Below are positions 56,881 to 64,000 of a stretch of DNA of 64,000 nt, piece after piece. Positions within the stretch are counted from its first letter, which is position 1. The number at the start of each line of letters is the position of its first letter. A program made the translations under genes and the position numbers. Source of the stretch: Cordilura impudica (Eukaryota; Arthropoda; Insecta; Diptera; Scathophagidae); NCBI GenBank assembly GCA_963682025.1, contig OY821519.1:137449594-137513593 (forward strand), in the 5' to 3' direction. A model generated the notes under the pieces. That model saw only the letters and a list, made by a program, of their open reading frames with translations. It ran no database searches and had not been told where the DNA came from.

Positions 56881-59226
56881 AGCGCAACTAGTGCATGAAC
56901 CAAAGCACATTCCATGCATTGAAGGGCAAAGACAAAATATTCTCGACCTTTTTCTAACTTCACACCCTGACAAGTATGAAGTGAAAATTCTTGCACCTCT
57001 CGGTAATCGGATCACTGCACCATTTCCGCATCACTTTCGTACTCTGTACTTCACATTGTTACAACACCAGCTACGAAACGCTCAGTTTTTATTAATGAAA
57101 AGGCTCGTTGGGCCGAGCTCAGCGATTTCTTCAACATTTCAACTGGAAAATTTGTTTCCTGGAAAATAATATTGACGCAGCAGTGATAATGGTGGAAAAA
57201 ATAATAGTGCTTGGAATGAGATTATTCATTCAATCATTATTCATTCATGACTGCAGAGATGCAGTCAGATCCAGAGAGGAAGCATTCAGATTTTAGCGTG
57301 AAAATAAAAATTCGCCGCAAACAGGCGAGAAAAGAATGTGCTAAAGAACTAAGGCGCGAAAAGTTTCTTCACGATCAGCGTCATCGTGCTAAAAGTTCTG
57401 TCTGCTCCTCGGGGCAGCAATAGCTTTTGGTCATTTGTTAAAAGAGTAAAGAATAATGCTAGTTCTGCAATCCCAACTCTTATAATGAATTACCAAATAT
57501 TCACTGAGCCGGCTAACCTTTTAGCTGAACTTTTTGCAAAAAATTCATTTTTGCCGGATAGCGATCAACCACTGCACGAATTCGAAAGAGTATCTTGTAC
57601 TATGCCTAAAATATTCTTCCGAGCACGTGCAGTTAAAAAGGTTCTTTCGGATCTCAACAATAATAAGTCTCCGGGACCGGATGGTTTACCAGCAGTGTGC
57701 TGAAACAGTGCTCTTCGACGCTAGCCAGTCCATTGGCCAATCTTTTCAGCCTTTCGAACCGTGCGGGAGTATTTTCCCCTTGCTGGAAAGTTGCTAATGT
57801 CCAACCTATACCTAAAAGGGGTGCGGCTAATAACCCTGAAAATTACCGTCCAATTGCAATCTCTCTGCACTCTCAAAGGTGATGGAGAGCATGATCGATT
57901 TCCATCTTGTGAACTACCTGGAGGCCAATGACTTCCGTAGAAATCGTTCCACGGGAGACCTGTTAGTTCTACTTTCTGGGTGCTGGAGTCAATCCATTCG
58001 CAATTTTGGCGAAAGTGAAGTTATTGCTCTTGTTATTTCCAAGGCATTCGATCGTGTGTGGCACTTTGCACTGATATCAAAGCTTATTGCATTTGGGGTC
58101 GATAATGACTTCTCCCGATTTATATCGAGTTTTTTCAGAGACCGAACAATACGTGATGTTATTGATGGGGTTTCATCTACTGAGTTTCAGCTTAATTCAG
58201 GGGTACCCCAAGGTTCCGTTTTTTCTCCTTCTCTTTTCCTTATCTTTCTGAACGACCTTCTTGGTCCAACTTTTAGCTCTATATACTCTTTCGCAGACGA
58301 CAGCAGCATTTGTCATTCATTTTCCTTTAATTGTAGGCCAAGCTTCTTCGAGGTTGGGAGCAGAAGGTAGACAATGAATGGCATACCCAATCAAGACCTG
58401 TTAACAATCTCCGAGTGGGTTAAAGCGAATAGGGTTGATTTTAATGCGCTGAAGACTCAATGCTGTATGTTGGCCCATAGGGCCATGGAATTAACAATGT
58501 CATCTGTATATATGGGTGGTATAGGTATTGAGGAGTCGGATACTCTTGATGTTCTAGGCATGACAACTCAATGTGATGTTCGTTGGAACGAGCATGTTTT
58601 TCAAGTGTCAAATGAAGCATTCAAGTGTCTTGGTTTTCTAAAACGGTGTAAAAATTACTTCACTGCTCCTGATCTCCTTAAAATCTATGCCACATACATC
58701 CGACCGAAAATAGAATACAACTCCCATATATGGGCGGAGCTTCAAAGTCTATTTTGGAGCTACTGGACCGTGTGCAAAGGAGGGCGTTAATGCTAATCAA
58801 TAACAGTAGGGTTCCAATTCTATTGACTTATTGGAACATCGTCGGAATGTGGGTTGTGTATCACTGTTCTATACATACTACCATGGGAAGTGTTCTTCAA
58901 AGGTCAACGCATTTATTCCAAGTGCCCGAGTTTCGGTTCGCTCTACAAGCTTCTCTAGTAGATCACATCCGTTTGTTGTTTATTGTCCAGTTGATCGCAC
59001 AACGCATTACAGAGAGAATTCGTCTATCAGTCGAACTAGCCGTATGTGGAATAAACTCCCCGCAGAGGTCTTTCCTGACAGTTATAATCTAATAAAATTT
59101 AAGTCAAATATCCACAAACACTACTCCCTCTTTCATCCTACCCATAACCTATTTTCCTGAGATCAACACAATGCACTGCATCTGTAGGGGGCATCCCCTG
59201 ATTGTTGGTTAATAAATAAAAAATTA
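56881..59226 (+). mobile_element. Jockey-like LINE inserted in the Penelope-like element
   Basis: About 2.35 kb, 5'-truncated within the endonuclease (H-I-P-C-I-E-G-Q, I-L-D-L-F-L-T-S-H-P, then A-P-L-G-N). Frames then give S-F-W-S-F-V-K-R-V, N-N-K-S-P-G-P-D-G-L-P, N-Y-R-P-I-A-I-S, R-N-R-S-T-G-D-L-L, S-K-A-F-D-R-V-W-H (motif A), S-G-V-P-Q-G-S-V and Y-S-F-A-D-D-S (motif C with both Asp, about 58290), followed by T-I-S-E-W-V-K-A-N-R-V-D-F-N and Y-I-R-P-K-I-E-Y-N-S-H-I-W-A. The end is L-W-N-K-L-P-A-E-V-F-P type (M-W-N-K here) with a stop at 59160 and an A/T-rich tail. Only about four frame breaks, so it is fairly young. No RNase H seen. Confidence 0.8.
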
Positions 59227-59578
59227 AAAAAATAAAACGGTCGCAATATATAAAAAGGATTATCGAGAGAAAAGAAAATGAGAAACCTACTAGAGGACAA
59301 AAATACTCACAAAACATTAAGAGCAGCTCCAACTACTAAATTACAGAAACAAAATAATTACATAATATCCAATCTCTATAATAACGACTATATCGATCTA
59401 TGGAAAAACGTCAATTACTTTGCTCAGCAGCCACGGCCCGTCGGATTTATGGACTACCCAAAGTCCACAAATTGGAACATCTCTAAGGCCTATAATATCC
59501 TCAATTCATGTACCATGTTACCAATTATCAAAATACGTAGGAAAAATATTAAAACACATTATTTCGGAAAAATATAAT

Positions 59579-60345
59579 GTACGATACCCTATACCATGGT
59601 TTAGAGACCCTATCTCTTCGGTCCAACTAATTGGATATATCAAATAAGCATAAACAAAATTTGAGTGGCATTTTTATAAATTTTTTTCGCTGCAGATATG
59701 AAAAAGTTCATATCGGATACTATATTTATATGGGGACTAGGTCGAAAAATGGACTGATCCTGACCATATTTGGTAAAGTCACTTATACTTTGAAAAAATA
59801 TATACAAACTAAATTTGAGAAAAATCTGTGAAATATTTTTGTTTTTTGATAGATTTAAGTGAAGATCGGGAAGCAGCTCTATATGGGGCCTATGATTAAG
59901 AATTTTCCTATAGGGATTATTTTTGAACTACTGATTAATGGATGTAATAAACATATACAAACCCAATTTGACTGAGATCTATATGATAATTTGGAACTTA
60001 TGGCAATTTTTGTCGATTTCATAGGGGTCATTTGTATAGGGGCTAGGTCTGAACATGGACCGATTCGCACCAATTTCAATAGCGATCATCCCATGGCCGA
60101 TGGAAGCTTATATGTCAAATTTCATCAAAATGTATTCTTATTTGCGACTTGTAGTTTGATTACAAGCTTTACATGGACACACAGACGGACGGACGGACGG
60201 ACGGACGGACATTGCTATTTAGACTGAAAAAGTGATTCTGCGTCGATCGGTATAATTAAAGATGGGTCTAGGACGAATATTTTTGGTTGTTACAAACAGC
60301 AGCACAAAGTCATTATACCCAAACCACATAGTGGTATAGGGTATA
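59579..60345 (-). repeat. DINE-like copy in Penelope-like element (1)
   Basis: Lacks the terminal palindrome and starts ACGATACCCTATACCATGG. (GGAC)n at 60186-60210; ends CACATAGTGGTATAGGGTAT. Penelope codons K-N-S-L-D follow at once. Confidence 0.85.
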
Positions 60346-60383
60346 AAAACTCTTTAGATGTAAACCAACAACTCAGTAGTCAA

Positions 60384-61140
60384 CAAGTAAGGAAATTATA
60401 GTCGGTCTAGACCGACCATGCGTTTAGAGACCCTATCTCTCAGGCCCAACTAACTTGATATAGAAAATAAGCATAAACCAAATTTGAGTGGGATTTTTAT
60501 TCATTTTTTCGGCTGCAGATATGAAAAAGTTCGTATCGAATGTTATATCTATATGGGGACTAGGCCCAAAAATGGACCGATCCTGACCATGTTTGGTAAA
60601 GTCTCTTGTATTTTGCAAAAATATATATAAACAAAATTTGAGAACAATCAGTGCAATATTTTTGTTTTTTGATAGATTTAAGTGAAGATCGGGAAGCAGC
60701 TCTATATGGGGCCTATGACTAAGAGTTGTCCAATAGGGATCATTTTTGGACTACTGATTAATGGATGTAATATATACATACAAACCCAATTTGACTAAGA
60801 TTTGTATGATAATTTGGATCTTATGGCAATATATGTTGATTTCATAGGGGTCATTTGTATGGGGGCTAGGTCTGAACATGGACCGATTCTCACCAATTTC
60901 AATAGCGTTCATCCCATGGCCGATAAAACATCAAATACCAAATTTCGTCAAAATATATTCATTTTTGCGACCTGCAGTTTGATTATACGATTTACATGGA
61001 CACACAGACGGACGGACGGACGGACGGACATAGTTAAATCGAATCAGATAGTGATTCTGATTCGATCAGTACAATTAAAGATGGGTGTAGGTCAAATATT
61101 TTTGGTTGTTACAAACCACATAGTGGTATAGGGTATAAAA
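60384..61140 (-). repeat. DINE-like copy in Penelope-like element (2)
   Basis: Starts AAGTAAGGAAATTATAG with GTCGGTCTAGACCGAC; (GGAC)n at 61008-61029; ends CACATAGTGGTATAGGGTAT. Penelope codons K-L-D-T-N-D follow. Confidence 0.85.
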
Positions 61141-61941
61141 ACTTGACACGAATGACGTACTTGTATCGTTTGATGTTATTTCATGATTTACTAATATCCC
61201 AGTCCACATGGCGATTAAATCGATTATGACGAAATAGAACACAAAAATATCAAGTTCCAAATTCCAAAAAATATTAAACTTCTGCCTGAATGATAACAAT
61301 TATTTTATATACGATGATAAAATATATAATCAAATTTTCGGTATGCCAATGGTCAACCCCCTTTCTCCAACAATAGCAGATATAATACTTGACAGTCTAC
61401 TTGACAATGCGATTACTGAACGAAAAAACAAAAACATTCATATAAAACACATAATTAAATATGTAGATGACATATTAGCTATCATACATAAATACTGATG
61501 ACAAGGACGAAATCTTATCCACTCTAAATAACTTTCACCCTAAGATCCAATTTACAATGGAGATGGAAAAGAATATGAAAATTGCCTATTTATACACTAA
61601 ACTACACCGAAGTGGCAACAAAATAATATTTGATTGGTATGCTACTACATCTGGCTGGCTGATGAATTTTCAAGCAACTCAGCCAAAAAATCAAGTTATT
61701 AATACCGCAAAAAGTTTTATATCTACAGTTTTTCGTATAAGTGATGAATAATTCCACATAAAATAATTAAAACACTAAAAAATAACAGCTTTCCTACAAA
61801 AATCATCCACAAATTAATAGAGAACATACAACAAGATTTTAAATATAATAAAACCAACCACAATAAAAGCAATAACTCGAATGAAGATAAAAAATTCTAC
61901 AGCGTAAAATACGTCCCTGGACTAACTGATAGAAAAAACAA

Positions 61942-62724
61942 CAAGTAAGAAAATTATAGTCGGTCTAGACCGACTATACTATACCCTATACCATGCGTTT
62001 AGAAACCCTATCTCTTAGGCCCAACTAACTGGACATTGAAAATAAGCAAAAACCAAATTTGAGTGGGATTTTTATTAATTTTTTTGGCTGCAGATATGAA
62101 AAAGTTCATATCGGATGCTATATCTATAAAGGGGCTAGGTCCAAAAATGGACCGATCCTGATCATGTTTGGTAAAGTCTCTTGTATTTTGCAAAAATATG
62201 TACAAACAAAATTTGAGAAGAATCAGTGCAATATTTTTGTTTTTTAATAGATTTAAGTGAAGGTCGGGAAGCAGCGCTATATGGGGTCAAAGGGATCATT
62301 TTTGGACTACTCATTAGTGGATGTAATGAACGCATACAAACCCAATTTGAGTAAGATCTATATGACAATTTGGATCTTATGGCAATTTATGTCGATTTCA
62401 TATGGGTAATTTGTATGGGGGCTAGGTCTGAACATGGACCGATTCTCACCAGTTTCAATAGCGTTCATCCCATGGCCGCTAAAAGCTTACGTACTAAATT
62501 TCATCAAAATATATTCATAGTTGCGACCTGCAGTTTGATTACAAGCTTTACACGGACACACAGACGGACGGACGGACGGACGGACATTCTTAAATCAACT
62601 CAGAAAGTGATTCTGATTCGATCGGTATAATTAAAGATGGGTCTAGGTCAAATATTTTTGGGTGTTACAAACAGCAGCACAAAGTCATTATACCCAAACC
62701 ACATAGTGGTATAGGGTATAAAAA
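61942..62724 (-). repeat. DINE-like copy in Penelope-like element (3)
   Basis: Starts CAAGTAAGAAAATTATAG with the perfect palindrome AGTCGGTCTAGACCGACT; (GGAC)n at 62567-62585; ends CACATAGTGGTATAGGGTAT. It lies between RT and GIY-YIG parts of the Penelope-like gene. Confidence 0.85.
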
Positions 62725-63459
62725 TAACAATAGAAACAGAAAACATATGTTTTGCATACAAACCAAATAAAACGCTGAATTCAATATTCTTTCAAATTAA
62801 GGCACCCATTGCAAAGCAATGTTGTTTACGAAATCCAATGCAAAGGAAATATCAATCAAAGCTGTGAGAAAATTTACAGAAGTACAACAAAGAGATCATT
62901 AGCAACGAGAATGGGCGAACATAAGACAGACATAACAAAATGAAAGAAACAACAGCATTTTCACAGCATATAAGACACACAAGTCACATAGCTGACTTTG
63001 TTAAAGTTAAGATATTAGACAGAGAAAATATAGAAACGAAGGGATACACCTTAGAAGGGCTACGTATATAACAAAAAATAAAAATAAACAAAACTATGAA
63101 TCTGAAAGAGGACACAAATAATATAAGCGTTAGCTACAAACTTGCGATTAAATGAGACAGTGGTGTGAAGTAATAAGATGTGTTTAAATGTTTTTGCGTC
63201 TTTTTGTGTTCTTATGTTTTATATTACTGTTAAATGTTAATAATATAGATTACTGCAAATATACATTATAAGTTAAAACTAATTACTTGGAATATAAATT
63301 TTTGTTTTTACATTAATAAATAGACAACCCCTGAAGAATTAGACAAAAAACTATGAAACCTGGGGAAAATTTGTAAGAAAAGAATGCCTTTTTAATTACA
63401 CAACAATATCAGGTGTAATTAGCTTAATAACAATTTAACTTGATTTTTATAATCATTCT

Positions 63460-63597
63460 AGAGAAAAACAAGAAAGACTGTTAAATTCGGCTGTGCCGAA
63501 TTTTTGATACCCTCCACCCAATATTAGGTATGGCTACACTTTGAAACTGTTGCCTATACTGATAATTCAAAATTTGAAAAAGGAAATTTTAAAATAA
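63460..63597 (-). repeat. Second DINE-like subfamily, terminal fragment
   Basis: AACAAGAAAGACTGTTAAAT, the hairpin ATTCGG-CTGTG-CCGAAT, then GATACCCTCCACCC. A hairpin followed by a TACCC block mirrors the end of the main DINE-like family. Cut by the Helitron-like copy that follows. Confidence 0.5.
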
Positions 63598-63943
63598 TCT
63601 ATAATATAAATAGGCTAGGCGATTTCTTGTGACCGATGTTTTGTTCTACCGTTTTATCCCGATTTTGACCAAACGTATATTATTTGGAACGTATTTCTTT
63701 TTAGCCGTTTTACAGATTTACAAATTTTTTAATTTTTTCCTTTATTTTAAGTAAATTGCGTTTAAAGTGGCTAGTAACACATACATAAAATTATACAATG
63801 CTATGTGTGTGTTTATTAAATTTGTTAATGTGTTTGTAATAAAAATGATTTGTGAATTGGCTACAATTTAATGAAATTTATTTAATGACAAAATAAAATT
63901 TCCTAGAATTTGCACTCGAAATTCGAGGGCTGGAATCTGCTAG
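63598..63943 (+). mobile_element. Helitron-like family A, copy 4
   Basis: A|TCTATAATATAAATAGGC to GGCTGGAATCTGCTAG|T, 346 bp; hairpin CTCGAA-A-TTCGAG. Nearly identical in length to copy 3. Confidence 0.8.
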
Positions 63944-64000
63944 TTTTATTTAATCCAAAAAAACAAAAATAATAAAAACAGGTAAGAAACTTAAATTTTT

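Larger units (their letters stand above)
56290..63420 (+). mobile_element. Penelope-like element broken by four insertions
   Basis: Pieces in order. 56290-56880: N-terminal region (F-A-L-P-I-D-E-D-N-F, I-I-I-Q-A-D-K-G). 59227-59578: K-T-V-A-I-Y-K-K-D-Y, then R-R-I-Y-G-L-P-K-V-H-K. 60346-60383: N-S-L-D-V-N-Q-Q-L-S. 61141-61941: V-L-V-S-F-D-V-I-S (RT motif A, followed by a TGA), G-M-P-M-V-N-P-L-S-P and Y-V-D-D-I-L-A-I (catalytic DD). 62725-63165: V-V-Y-E-I-Q-C, K-I-Y-R-S-T-T-K-R-S-L-A and R-M-G-E-H, the GIY-YIG endonuclease with the Y-x-G position changed, then F-V-K-V-K-I-L-D-R-E-N. The 3' end has CCCCTGAAGAATTAG and GAAACCTGGGGAAAA. Several stops; dead, but all domains are visible. Confidence 0.8.

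Noticed and set aside
60802..61131. Small secreted or basic peptides ending in R-R-T-D-G-R-T-D
   Set aside because: The frame is the DINE-like repeat with its (GGAC)n microsatellite and recurs wherever the repeat does.

Overview
The window is AT-rich nuclear DNA of a higher fly (Diptera, probably a calyptrate or related schizophoran). The organism call rests on repeat content: many copies of a DINE-1/mini-me-like repeat with a (GTCC)n core, non-LTR retrotransposons of RTE-like, LOA-like and jockey-like type, Penelope-like elements, mariner/Tc1 relics, Helitrons and hAT MITEs. No bacterial-type operon, rRNA, tRNA or CRISPR array was seen. Nearly all recognisable coding sequence is decayed mobile-element protein. 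One stretch looks like a host gene: a low-complexity coding exon on the minus strand at 50400-51367 with a strong 5' splice site. If that is right, much of the DNA to its left is intron of that gene filled with transposons.

Layout. 1-9.3 kb: mariner relic, a nested pair of Helitron-like repeats, three DINE-like copies (two head-to-tail, one inverted) and a Tc1/mariner-type transposase relic split by a 5'-truncated RTE-like LINE. 9.4-13.5 kb: an unknown minus-strand ORF and two decayed LINEs. 13.5-21.6 kb: mostly unique AT-rich DNA with a hAT MITE and repeat fragments. 21.6-25.5 kb: a Tc1/mariner relic with TA target duplication, then a short MITE-like element that carries a 1.1-kb array of a 7-bp satellite. 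28.5-33.6 kb: a CACTG-ended transposon with roughly 430-bp terminal inverted repeats, an ATA target duplication and a decayed transposase-like gene; a Helitron with a Pif1-helicase relic sits 6 bp upstream of that gene's ATG. 35.5-36.2 kb: a Penelope-like remnant with two hammerhead-ribozyme-like motifs in inverted orientation. 36.6-40.1 kb: a transposase relic split by a LOA-like LINE with an exact 12-bp target duplication, then an identical 428-bp tandem duplication across its 5' end.

43.2-46.5 kb: layered repeats and a GC-rich tandem array. 47.1-48.55 kb: an almost open RAG1/Transib-like transposase gene. 49.2-50.0 kb: a LINE relic. 50.4-51.4 kb: the host exon. 52.3-54.8 kb: a 2.47-kb fold-back element. 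56.3-63.4 kb: one Penelope-like element broken into pieces by a jockey-like LINE and three DINE-like copies; the reading of the Penelope protein resumes on each side, so the insertion order can be read.

The strongest candidates for something little described are the CACTG-ended transposon, the inverted hammerhead pair, the RAG1-like gene, the fold-back element and the satellite-bearing MITE. All family names come from motif recognition by eye; no database search was run.
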